DNA of 59,042 nt, taken from the NCBI GenBank assembly GCA_020048055.1, contig JAIFNA010000017.1, forward strand, positions 1 through 59,042. Direction: 5' to 3'. Under the pieces are notes generated by a model, which made no database searches, was not told where the DNA came from, and was given only the letters and a program-made list of their open reading frames with translations. The position numbers and the translations under genes were made by a program. Source of the stretch: Arcobacter sp. Its GTDB lineage: Bacteria > Campylobacterota > Campylobacteria > Campylobacterales > Arcobacteraceae. Positions 26,981 through 34,772 of this stretch are shown piece after piece. Every line of letters begins with the position of its first letter. The stretch's first letter is position 1.

Positions 26981-28627
26981 ATGGGCATGACCAATAACAA
27001 TCTAAACAAACAAGACACACAAAAAAAGATTTTAATAGCAACTATTATCTCTTTCGCATTTTTTATAGGGTATGACTTTTTATATCTCCAACCACAACAA
27101 AAATTAGCACAACAAGAGCAACAAAAAAAAGATGAACTAGCAAAACAAACAGGTAACGCACCTGCAAATAGTGTTGAGACAAATCTTCCGCAAACAACAG
27201 TATCGCAAAATAGCTCACCAATAGTACATGTAAATAGTAGTAATGAAATTATCTCAACAATTAAAACTAAAACATCAAAGATTGAAATAGATAGTTTAGG
27301 GAGAATTTCACAAATTACACTTACGACACATAGATTTGAAAATGAAGAGCATCAAGCAATTAAACTTTTTACACCTACTCAACTAAAACCACTTGAAGTT
27401 AGATTTTTTGATCAAGCTATAAATAATGAAGCATTTAAAGTAAAAGTGGTTTCAAGTGCAAATGCACTTGATGCTTCAAATGCTCCAGTGAAATTGATAT
27501 TAACTCAAACTTTGCCACAAACAACTTTAACAAAAAATTTGACAATCTACCCAGATGGGCATTATGATTTAGATATTGCAACAAGCAATAAACAAAATTA
27601 TTTCATTACTCCAGGGTTCCGGCCGGATGTATTAGCTGATTTATACGCTGACCATGGGTCGTTGTTGATTAAAAATGACGGAACATTAAATATTATAGAA
27701 GATGAAGATTTTGAAAAAAATAGTGATTTTGTTGGGATTAAAGCTGTATCTGCATTTGATAGATACTATGCAACTGTACTTTATAATTTCGATAAAAATA
27801 TGCAAGTTACACTTATGGCAAATCAAACAAATTCGCCAGAAGCATTTATACATATTATGGATAGCGCAAAACTATTTGGTTATGCTGGTCCAAAAGATTA
27901 TAAAATTTTAAATTCACTTGATAGTAGATTGACTGATGTTATAGAATATGGTTGGTTTACATTTATTGCAAAACCAATGTTTACAATGCTTCAGTATATT
28001 TATGAATATGTTGGAAATTGGGGTTGGACTATCGTACTTGTAACTATCTTGATTAAAATTATACTTTTACCACTTTCTCATAAGGGAATGGTGAGTATGA
28101 ATAGATTAAAAGAGCTTGCTCCGAAAATTAAAGCTATTCAAGAAAAATATGGAGATGATAAACAAAAAGCTTCTATGCATATGATGGAGCTTTATAAATC
28201 TGAAGGGGCAAATCCTATGGGTGGATGCCTTCCAATTCTACTTCAAATTCCTGTTTTCTTCGCGATTTATAGGGTTTTAATTAATGCGATTGAGCTTAAA
28301 GGTAGTGAGTGGATTTTATGGATTGAAGATCTATCGGTAATGGATCCATATTATGTACTACCTATCTTAATGGGTGTAACAATGTTTGTTCAGCAAAAAA
28401 TTACTCCATCACAAATTCAAGATGAATTACAACAAAAAATATTCCAATGGCTACCTGTTGTGTTTACAGTTTTCTTCTTGTGGTTCCCTGCTGGACTTAC
28501 GCTTTACTGGTTTATCAATAACCTTGTAACTGTAGCTCAACAATATTATGTAAACAATATTTTTCAAAAAAATAAAGAGAGTAGACACGAAAAACATTTG
28601 GCAACTAAACACAATAAAGAGAAGTAA
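26981..28627 (+). CDS. yidC: Membrane protein insertase YidC
   Basis: 548 residues, the long Gram-negative form. TM1 (about 18-36, IATIISFAFFIGYDFLYLQP) is followed by a large periplasmic beta domain (about 60-330). The conserved insertase core has TM2 near WGWTIVLVTILIKIILLP, then GGCLPILLQIPVFFAIYRVL and TM4-TM6 up to LTLYWFINNLVTVAQQYYV. The basic tail (HEKHLATKHNKEK) suits ribosome contact. ATG at 26981 has AGGATA upstream; an ATG two codons later is an alternative. Confidence 0.97.
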   Translation: MGMTNNNLNKQDTQKKILIATIISFAFFIGYDFLYLQPQQKLAQQEQQKKDELAKQTGNAPANSVETNLPQTTVSQNSSPIVHVNSSNEIISTIKTKTSKIEIDSLGRISQITLTTHRFENEEHQAIKLFTPTQLKPLEVRFFDQAINNEAFKVKVVSSANALDASNAPVKLILTQTLPQTTLTKNLTIYPDGHYDLDIATSNKQNYFITPGFRPDVLADLYADHGSLLIKNDGTLNIIEDEDFEKNSDFVGIKAVSAFDRYYATVLYNFDKNMQVTLMANQTNSPEAFIHIMDSAKLFGYAGPKDYKILNSLDSRLTDVIEYGWFTFIAKPMFTMLQYIYEYVGNWGWTIVLVTILIKIILLPLSHKGMVSMNRLKELAPKIKAIQEKYGDDKQKASMHMMELYKSEGANPMGGCLPILLQIPVFFAIYRVLINAIELKGSEWILWIEDLSVMDPYYVLPILMGVTMFVQQKITPSQIQDELQQKIFQWLPVVFTVFFLWFPAGLTLYWFINNLVTVAQQYYVNNIFQKNKESRHEKHLATKHNKEK

Positions 28628-28645
28628 TCATAAAAGGAGTATCCA

Positions 28646-29509
28646 GTGATAAAAGAAACTCATGAAGATTTTATAGCATTTGAAGGAGCAACGCTCGAAG
28701 AGGCTTATAAAAAAGCTTCAAGTGAGTTTTCTTGCTCTATAATTGATTTAAAAAGTGACATAATACAGGCTCCGAGTAATGGTTTTTTTGGATTATTTAA
28801 AAAAAATGCCATCATAAAAGTTTATAGAACAGATAGAAATATAAATGAAGAGTTAAATGAGCAATCGCATGTTAGGAACAATAAAATTTACATCAAAGAT
28901 GTGAGTAGTAAAATCGAGCAACTACATACAGGACTAGTGGATGAAAAGCAGATTTCTACCTCTCATAAAATTAAAACTCCAGAAAATGAAATTTTTGATA
29001 CTTTCTATGAAAAAGAAATTGAGGGTTGTGCTAAAATAAAAATAATCAAAAGTGATAAAATTTTAGATGAAGTTAGGGATAAAATTGATGAATTATTTCG
29101 TTGTTTGCCATATGAAGTAGATTCCGTTAAGGTATCTTATTATGATGACAAAACACTTTATATCGAACTTGGCGGTAAAGATAGTGCTTTACTTATAGGA
29201 AAAGAGGGATATAGATACAAAGCTATTTCATATATTTTATTTAACTGGATTCATGAAAAATATGATTTAATGATAAGACTAGAGATTGCTGAATTTTTAA
29301 CTTCACAAGAAGAAAGTATAAATAAATACCTTATTCCAATTATTGAGACTATCAAGTTAGAGGGATTTTGCAAAACAAAAAATCTAGATGGAATACTTAT
29401 TCATATAGCTTTAACAAGATTAAGGCTCGAATTTCCTGAAAAATATATAGCTGTAAAAAGTAATATTAAGGGTGAGAAATATATTTTAGTTAATGAGTAT
29501 AGAAAATAA
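28646..29509 (+). CDS. Jag/KhpB-type RNA-binding protein
   Basis: 287 residues. A Jag N-terminal domain (about 5-55; FEGATLEEAYKKASSEF, then NGFFGLFKKNAIIKVY) is separated by a variable linker from a KH domain (about 160-215; GKDSALLIGKEGYRYKAISY). A C-terminal R3H-like region follows, in which the R-x3-H signature is not clearly preserved. The start is GTG with AAGGAG upstream. In Gram-positive bacteria the relative KhpB/EloR influences cell elongation through RNA binding; the epsilonproteobacterial role is unknown. It is located between yidC and mnmE as usual. Confidence 0.9.
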   Translation: MIKETHEDFIAFEGATLEEAYKKASSEFSCSIIDLKSDIIQAPSNGFFGLFKKNAIIKVYRTDRNINEELNEQSHVRNNKIYIKDVSSKIEQLHTGLVDEKQISTSHKIKTPENEIFDTFYEKEIEGCAKIKIIKSDKILDEVRDKIDELFRCLPYEVDSVKVSYYDDKTLYIELGGKDSALLIGKEGYRYKAISYILFNWIHEKYDLMIRLEIAEFLTSQEESINKYLIPIIETIKLEGFCKTKNLDGILIHIALTRLRLEFPEKYIAVKSNIKGEKYILVNEYRK

Positions 29510-29527
29510 AATTGTAGGAGTTAATTG

Positions 29528-30883
29528 ATGTATGATGATGATACTATTGTAGCAATATCAACAGCTATTGGAACAGGGGCTCTTAGTATAGTTAGAATTA
29601 GTGGAGCCAATGCGCTTCAAATTGCACTTAAAATAACAAAAAAAAATAATTTACTTCCTAGAGTTGCTACATTGTGTAAAGCATATGATATTTTTGACGA
29701 TATGATAGATGCGCCACTAGTTATTTATTTTGAAAATCCAAAATCATTTACAGGCGAAGATATTGTTGAATTTCAATGTCACGGTGGAGTCGCTCTTACA
29801 AATATGCTTTTGGATACAACATTACACTATGGCGCAAGACTTGCAAATACTGGTGAATTTTCAAAAAGAGCTTGTTTGAATGGTAAGATGGATTTAACTC
29901 AAGCTTATGCAATAAGCAAGTTAATTGAGGCAAAAAGTGAAGATGGTGTGAAGCTTTTGGCTAGACAATTAAAAGGGGAATTGAGAGATTTTATTGAAGA
30001 GATTAGAAAAGATTTGCTTTTTATTTTAGCTTATGTTGAAGTTAGCATCGATTATGCTGAGGAAGATTTACCTAGGGATATTTTTTTGGCTATTGAAAAT
30101 AAGATTGAGAATATTCGGATAAAACTTTATGGAGCTTTAAGTTCAAGTAAAAGAAGAGAGGGGATAATCGATGGATTTAAAGTCGCAATTGTTGGAAAGC
30201 CCAATGTTGGTAAGAGTTCACTTTTAAATAAATTGCTTAATTTTGATAGAGCAATTGTAAGTAATATAGCAGGAACAACAAGAGATACAATTGAAGAGAA
30301 TATTAAAATTGGCACACATATTATAAAAATTGTTGATACTGCTGGGATAAGAGACACTGATGAGATAATAGAAAAAATTGGTATAACCAAATCAATTGAA
30401 GCAATAAATGAGTGCGATATTGCAATTGCTTTGTTTGACAATAGTAGTCAGTTTGATGATGAAGATCAAAAAATAATTGATATTTTAGCTGATAGCGATA
30501 AAGTAAAAATTTTTGCTTTGAATAAGTGTGATCTAGACAATAAATTCGATAAAACAAAATTAAAAACTATTGATGTTGAACTCAATATTGAAGATAGCAG
30601 TAGTAGTTCAGTAGATGGATTGATCGAGAGTTTAAAAAATATTTTAAACTCAAATACTGCTTCAACAGATGGCATAACATTTGTATCCAAGATGCAAATT
30701 ATAAGTGTTGAAGATTGTTTAAAACATATTAACAATAGTGAATTATCGTTAAACAATAGTGAATTGGAGATATTTTCTTATCATATTACAGAAGCGCTAG
30801 AAGATATATCAAAAATAACAAGACCTTATGAACACAAAGAGATGCTTGATGTTATGTTTGGTGAATTTTGCTTGGGGAAATAA
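29528..30883 (+). CDS. mnmE: tRNA modification GTPase MnmE
   Basis: 451 residues. With MnmG it installs the cmnm5 group on U34 of tRNAs. An N-terminal tetrahydrofolate-binding domain (1-115; AISTAIGTGALSIVRISGA) and a helical domain flank the G domain (about 210-375), with G1 GKPNVGKSS, the G2 region AGTTRDTIEE, G3 DTAGIRDT and G4 NKCD. It ends in the conserved FCLGK, whose Cys is essential. ATG at 29528 (Shine-Dalgarno AGGAG) is preferred over an adjacent TTG. Confidence 0.97.
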   Translation: MYDDDTIVAISTAIGTGALSIVRISGANALQIALKITKKNNLLPRVATLCKAYDIFDDMIDAPLVIYFENPKSFTGEDIVEFQCHGGVALTNMLLDTTLHYGARLANTGEFSKRACLNGKMDLTQAYAISKLIEAKSEDGVKLLARQLKGELRDFIEEIRKDLLFILAYVEVSIDYAEEDLPRDIFLAIENKIENIRIKLYGALSSSKRREGIIDGFKVAIVGKPNVGKSSLLNKLLNFDRAIVSNIAGTTRDTIEENIKIGTHIIKIVDTAGIRDTDEIIEKIGITKSIEAINECDIAIALFDNSSQFDDEDQKIIDILADSDKVKIFALNKCDLDNKFDKTKLKTIDVELNIEDSSSSSVDGLIESLKNILNSNTASTDGITFVSKMQIISVEDCLKHINNSELSLNNSELEIFSYHITEALEDISKITRPYEHKEMLDVMFGEFCLGK

Positions 30884-30890
30884 TCCCCAA
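30872..30890. terminator. Small hairpin between convergent mnmE and feoB
   Basis: A 7-bp stem TTGGGGA / TCCCCAA with a 5-nt loop lies across the mnmE stop codon, three bases from the feoB stop. There is no T tract on either side, so termination is weakly supported. Confidence 0.4.
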
Positions 30891-30892
30891 AA

Positions 30893-32932
30893 CTATACAA
30901 GTAGTGATGATAAATTATAAACTATAAAACTCATAATCCAAGCAACAAAAGTTGTAAATAAAAATAGATAGCCTAGATATTTATAACCACCGCTTTCTTT
31001 TGCAAACACCATTGAAGCTGCGAAACATGGTAGGTAAATCATAACAAAAGTAATAAATGCCAATGCTGTTGGAAGAGGAATTTGTTTTTTTAATTCATTT
31101 AAAAGCCTATCATCAGTTTCAGTTGCATCATCACCAATATTATAAAGTATTCCAAGTGTTGCTACCACAACTTCTTTTGCAGCTAGCCCTGTTTCGAGGG
31201 CAACTGAAAGTTTCCAGTCAAATCCAAGTGGTGCAAAAAATGGCTCACTAGTTTTCCCAAATTGACCAAGATAGCTATTTTCAAGTTGTGTTTTCACATC
31301 TTCAGTATCAGTTTTTGGATAATTACTTGCAAACCAAATAATAATTGTTGCTGCTAAAATAAAAGTTCCAGCTTTTTTAAGATATGAGTAAGCTTGACTT
31401 GAAACGATTGAATAAACTAGTTTGATTGTTGGAAGTCTATATTTTGGCATCTCCATTACAAATGGCTCATCGATTCCTTTGAATACAATAACTCTCAATA
31501 GTTTTGCCATAAATAACCCCAAAATTGCTCCACTTAGGTAAATTATAAATAGTACATTTCCTGCTTCACTTTGTGAAAAAAATGCGCCAGCAAAAAGGAC
31601 ATAAACTGGTAATTTTGCTCCACAACTCATAAAGCCAATTATAAAAAGTGTAATAAGCCTATCTTTTTCATTTTTTAAAGTTCTAGTTGCCATATAAGCA
31701 GGGACAGAGCAACCAAATCCTGTTACTAGTGGAATAAAACTTTTTCCATGAAGCCCAAATTTATGAAAGAATCCATCAAGTAAAAATGCAACCCTGCTCA
31801 TATATCCGGTTGTTTCAAGTAAAGTAATTCCTATATAAAGAATAATAATATTTGGTAAAAATAAGACAACAGCTCCAACTCCAGAGATAATTCCATTACT
31901 TATAAGAGACTTTAATTCTGGATGTGAGATTTCATCTCCTACTGTTTGACTAAGCCAACTAAATCCCATATCTATGTAATCCATAGGGATAGCACCTAAT
32001 GTAAATGTAAGTTGGAAAAGCAGCCACATAAAAAATAAAAATATTGGAATACCAAATATTTTATGGATTAAAATATCATCTATTTTTTTTGTTAAAGTTT
32101 TTTTATTTTTTTGTTTACTTGAGGTGACTGTTTCAATTTTTAACCCTTTTGCTATTGAGTAAAATTCATCATTTAAAATTTCTAAAATATTTTCACTTTC
32201 ATAGTATGTGTATATTTTTTCACTAGATAGGAGAAGTAACGGCTGAATTTGTGCAAAAATAGGTTTATCGTGTATAAAAGCATAAAATTTTTCATCCTCA
32301 AATAATAACTTCATTGCCATTTCACGATTTGATAAATCTTCGTATTTAAAATTTTTATTTTCAAAGAATTTAGTTAATGCAAACAATTCCTCTTCAAAAG
32401 TATCACTAAGATTTATCGTTGGAATAATCCTTTTTTCATTATCATAATATTCATGGACAACCACTAAAAGTGTTTCGATTCCTTCTTTAGTATGAGAAGA
32501 AACAGCAATTGTTGGTATCCCAGTAATCGCTTCAATTTGATCTATATCTATACTTAAACCTTCTTTGATAGCTTCATCATACATATTGAGTGCAATTACC
32601 ATTTTTTTATTGAGGTTTAAAAGTTCTAAAGTCAGAAGAAAATTTCTAGTTAAATGTGTCGCATCTATGACATTTATAATGATGTCGTAATCTTCATTTA
32701 AGAGATAATTTTTTGCAACTTGTTCCTCGTTTGAAAAACCATTTATTGAATAAGTACCAGGTAGATCAATCATCTCTATAAGATGACAATGGTGCTCAAA
32801 ACAAATTTCAGCTTTTTCAACTGTTACACCACTGAAATTTCCAACCTTTAAGCGGGAATTGCTCATCGCATTTATAAGTGAACTTTTGCCAACATTTGGT
32901 TGACCTGCCAAAACAATTTTCATAGGTTTCAT
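30893..32932 (-). CDS. feoB: Ferrous iron transport protein B
   Basis: 679 residues. The N-terminal G-protein domain has G1 GQPNVGKSS, G3 DLPGTYS and G4 NMYD, plus a helical regulatory domain to about 290. About nine membrane segments follow, with two gate-type cores (TGFGCSVPAYMATRTL and the region near SCGAKLPVYVLF). It moves Fe2+ across the inner membrane. The ATG overlaps the feoA stop by four bases, and a Fur-box-like site lies upstream of feoA. Confidence 0.96.
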   Translation of the reverse strand: MKPMKIVLAGQPNVGKSSLINAMSNSRLKVGNFSGVTVEKAEICFEHHCHLIEMIDLPGTYSINGFSNEEQVAKNYLLNEDYDIIINVIDATHLTRNFLLTLELLNLNKKMVIALNMYDEAIKEGLSIDIDQIEAITGIPTIAVSSHTKEGIETLLVVVHEYYDNEKRIIPTINLSDTFEEELFALTKFFENKNFKYEDLSNREMAMKLLFEDEKFYAFIHDKPIFAQIQPLLLLSSEKIYTYYESENILEILNDEFYSIAKGLKIETVTSSKQKNKKTLTKKIDDILIHKIFGIPIFLFFMWLLFQLTFTLGAIPMDYIDMGFSWLSQTVGDEISHPELKSLISNGIISGVGAVVLFLPNIIILYIGITLLETTGYMSRVAFLLDGFFHKFGLHGKSFIPLVTGFGCSVPAYMATRTLKNEKDRLITLFIIGFMSCGAKLPVYVLFAGAFFSQSEAGNVLFIIYLSGAILGLFMAKLLRVIVFKGIDEPFVMEMPKYRLPTIKLVYSIVSSQAYSYLKKAGTFILAATIIIWFASNYPKTDTEDVKTQLENSYLGQFGKTSEPFFAPLGFDWKLSVALETGLAAKEVVVATLGILYNIGDDATETDDRLLNELKKQIPLPTALAFITFVMIYLPCFAASMVFAKESGGYKYLGYLFLFTTFVAWIMSFIVYNLSSLLV

Positions 32933-33165
32933 TTGTTATCCATCAATTCAACTTCTATAAATGATGCTTCCTCTAATCTTAGTGCTACAAGTGTATCATC
33001 TATGTTTATTCCGATAGTATTTTTTGAAAAACTCACATTTTCAACACTGATAATTGCATTTTTTAATATACCAAATGAATAGAATCTTTTTTTTAGTTCT
33101 TTTTCACAATTCATATTTTTAATCACTGCAAGTTGATTTGTTTTTAATTCTGATAATTTCATCAA
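32929..33165 (-). CDS. feoA: Ferrous iron transport protein A
   Basis: 78 residues with an SH3-like fold: MKLSELKTNQLAVIKNMNCE near the start, then LKKRFYSFGILKNAIISV and DTLVALRLEEASFIEV, matching the FeoA pattern. It is an accessory subunit of FeoB and is translationally coupled to it. MMKLSELK has two possible ATG starts one codon apart. Confidence 0.92.
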   Translation of the reverse strand: MMKLSELKTNQLAVIKNMNCEKELKKRFYSFGILKNAIISVENVSFSKNTIGINIDDTLVALRLEEASFIEVELMDNK

Positions 33166-33189
33166 AGCTCCAAATTTTTTAATAGCAAA

Positions 33190-33204
33190 TGATAACTATT
33201 ATTA
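33190..33204. promoter_or_regulatory. Putative Fur box upstream of feoAB
   Basis: TGATAAC-T-ATTATTA matches 12 of 14 positions of the 7-1-7 Fur consensus TGATAAT-n-ATTATCA. On the minus strand it overlaps a possible -10 (TATCAT), 25 bases before the feoA ATG, a position suited to iron-dependent repression. Confidence 0.65.
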
Positions 33205-33225
33205 ACTTAAGATAGCTTTTTTATT

Positions 33226-33720
33226 TTAGTCTAAAATATTGCGTGAAATTCCCCAGGAAACAAATGGAATTATTCTCATAAGTGAACTAAGTGTCTTTTG
33301 AAATAATTCACAATCCATAGTGGAAGTTGCATAAGGTTTATTTAGTGAAATAAATTTGAATGTTAATTTATTATTTAAAAATGAATAAGAAAGTGCATCA
33401 AGTAGAATTGGCGTTTTAGCTTTCGTAAGATTTAACTCTTCTGTACTGATTGCTTGTTCCCATTTTGATTTTTGTTTTTCTTCATTTTTTAACTCCAATT
33501 CTTTTGTTAGTGGAGTTTGGTTGTTGTAGAGTTGCTTAAATAATTTTCCATTATCGCAAAAATTAATTAAAATTGAATCAAATCCATTGAGCAGCTCAAT
33601 AATTTTTTTTCTTGTAACAAAAAAGTCTAATCTTTCATTGTAATTATTGTGATTAATTGTGAAAATAAGTCTATCTTCTCTTTGATTGTATGAAAAACTT
33701 AAATTAGTGATTTGTATCAT
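33226..33720 (-). CDS. Uncharacterised 164-residue protein
   Basis: I do not recognise a named family. The protein has an N-terminal beta-rich part (ITNLSFSYNQREDRLIFTI), then a basic/aromatic helix FFVTRKKIIELLNGFD, a charged linker (residues 75-100), another beta-like stretch LSYSFLNNKLTFKFISLN and a C-terminal helix. No signal peptide or membrane helix is evident. The layout faintly recalls a proteobacterial hypothetical family with a WLTRR-type motif; that is memory only. It is minus strand, between feoA (60 bases away) and the tRNA cluster. Codon use is like its neighbours, and it is probably a real gene. Confidence 0.7.
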   Translation of the reverse strand: MIQITNLSFSYNQREDRLIFTINHNNYNERLDFFVTRKKIIELLNGFDSILINFCDNGKLFKQLYNNQTPLTKELELKNEEKQKSKWEQAISTEELNLTKAKTPILLDALSYSFLNNKLTFKFISLNKPYATSTMDCELFQKTLSSLMRIIPFVSWGISRNILD

Positions 33721-33758
33721 TTTGGATTAGTCCTAAAATGTAAAGTAGATTTTAAAAG

Positions 33759-33835
33759 TGGCGCGGTGGACGGGACTCGAACCCGCGACCTCCTGCGTGA
33801 CAGGCAGGCGTTCTAACCAACTGAACTACCACCGC
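33759..33835 (-). tRNA. tRNA-Asp (GTC)
   Basis: 77-nt cloverleaf on the minus strand with encoded CCA. The acceptor begins GCGGTGG, the anticodon stem/loop CTGCC-TGTCACG-CAG gives GTC, and the T arm is GCGGGTTCGAGTCCCGT. It is first in transcription after the other three tRNAs of the cluster. Confidence 0.97.
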
Positions 33836-33847
33836 AACTTTTAAAAA

Positions 33848-33922
33848 TGGTGATCCCAAGGGGATTCGAACCCCTATGGCAAGGATGAAAACCTTGAATC
33901 CTAACCATTAGATGATGGGACC
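33848..33922 (-). tRNA. tRNA-Glu (TTC)
   Basis: 75-nt cloverleaf with CCA. Acceptor GGTCCCA/TGGGATC, anticodon loop TTTTCAT (TTC), T arm AGGGGTTCGAATCCCCT. It also supplies glutamyl-tRNA for tetrapyrrole synthesis. Confidence 0.97.
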
Positions 33923-33928
33923 ACTATA

Positions 33929-34004
33929 TGGTGGTCGATGCAAGACTCGAACTTGCGACATCTACCTTGTAAGGGTAGCGCTCTACCAACTGAGCTAATC
34001 GACC
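33929..34004 (-). tRNA. tRNA-Val (TAC)
   Basis: 76-nt cloverleaf with CCA. Acceptor GGTCGAT/ATCGACC, anticodon loop CTTACAA (TAC). Six bases separate it from tRNA-Glu. Confidence 0.97.
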
Positions 34005-34046
34005 AAAAGTGGAACAAATAAATAAAAAAACACATTTTATAAAAAA

Positions 34047-34122
34047 TGGTGACCTGTGATGGATTCGAACCATCGGCCTCCTCATTAAAAGTGAGATGCT
34101 CTACCGGCTGAGCTAACAAGTC
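34047..34122 (-). tRNA. tRNA-Lys (TTT)
   Basis: 76-nt cloverleaf with CCA. Acceptor GACTTGT/ACAGGTC, anticodon loop CTTTTAA (TTT), D arm TAGCTCAGCCGGTAGAGCA. It is the first tRNA transcribed in the Lys-Val-Glu-Asp cluster. Confidence 0.97.
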
Positions 34123-34170
34123 AAAATGGAGTGGAATTATATTTAAAAAAAGTTTTTTTGTCAAGTATTT

Positions 34171-34656
34171 TTAGCTTAAATTTTGTAATTTTTTAAATAC
34201 CATCAATAGCGCCATATCCATTGCTTGTAATTGAATCTCTTTTCTATTCCCTTTAAAGTGATGTATTTGTATCTCTTGAAAGTTAAAAATATTTTTAATT
34301 CCAATGACAACTGTACCAACTGGTTTTGTATCTGTTCCCCCATTTGGTCCTGCTACACCACTTACAGCAATTGCATAAGTGGCATCAAATTTTTTTAATA
34401 CTCCATCAAGCATCTGAGATACTACTTCAAGGCTTACTGCTCCATTTTTTATCATCGTATCTTTTAAGACTCCTAGTTCTTTCTCTTTTGTATCATTTGA
34501 ATAGGTAATAATAGAGCCTTTAAAAATATCAGAACTGCCAGATATTTCAGTAATTTTTGATGAGATAAGCCCACCTGTACAACTTTCAGCACATGTTATT
34601 GTGTAATTGTTTTCCCTTAAAATTTGTTGCATTAAAATGTTATTTTCTTCACTCAT
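34171..34656 (-). CDS. pncC: CinA C-terminal-type nicotinamide-nucleotide amidohydrolase
   Basis: 161 residues, a stand-alone CinA C-terminal domain. The motifs CAESCTGGLISSKIT, GSIITYSNDTKEKELGV and AVSGVAGPNGGTDTKPVGTV are diagnostic. The enzyme deamidates NMN to NaMN for NAD recycling. The first Ser after AESC is the likely nucleophile region. It is divergent from ileS, and its ATG lies about 80 bases before the ileS promoter. Confidence 0.93.
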   Translation of the reverse strand: MSEENNILMQQILRENNYTITCAESCTGGLISSKITEISGSSDIFKGSIITYSNDTKEKELGVLKDTMIKNGAVSLEVVSQMLDGVLKKFDATYAIAVSGVAGPNGGTDTKPVGTVVIGIKNIFNFQEIQIHHFKGNRKEIQLQAMDMALLMVFKKLQNLS

Positions 34657-34737
34657 ATTTTATTACTTTTCCATCTTTGATAAATTTTTCAAATTCTACC
34701 TTAGTAAATCTTAAGTGCGATTTTACCTTTTTTTATG

Positions 34738-34743
34738 TACTAT
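34738..34743 (+). promoter_or_regulatory. Putative -10 box for ileS
   Basis: TACTAT followed by CGCGAAC, 29 bases before the ileS ATG. The CGCGAA just after the -10 recurs at other promoters in this window. Confidence 0.5.
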
Positions 34744-34772
34744 CGCGAACATTTAAGTCAAGGACAATCAAT

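Noticed and set aside
33759-34122. tRNA cluster as a phage or island attachment site
   Set aside because: No integrase and no duplicated tRNA 3' fragment flank the cluster; neighbouring genes are ordinary.
33901-34164. Minus-strand open frame of 87 codons over the tRNA cluster
   Set aside because: It runs through tRNA-Val, tRNA-Lys and part of tRNA-Glu; the frame is open only by chance in tRNA sequence.
34593-34772. In-frame upstream extension of ileS by 60 codons
   Set aside because: It overlaps pncC and the putative ileS promoter and lacks IleS similarity; ATG 34773 has a good ribosome site and the family N-terminus.
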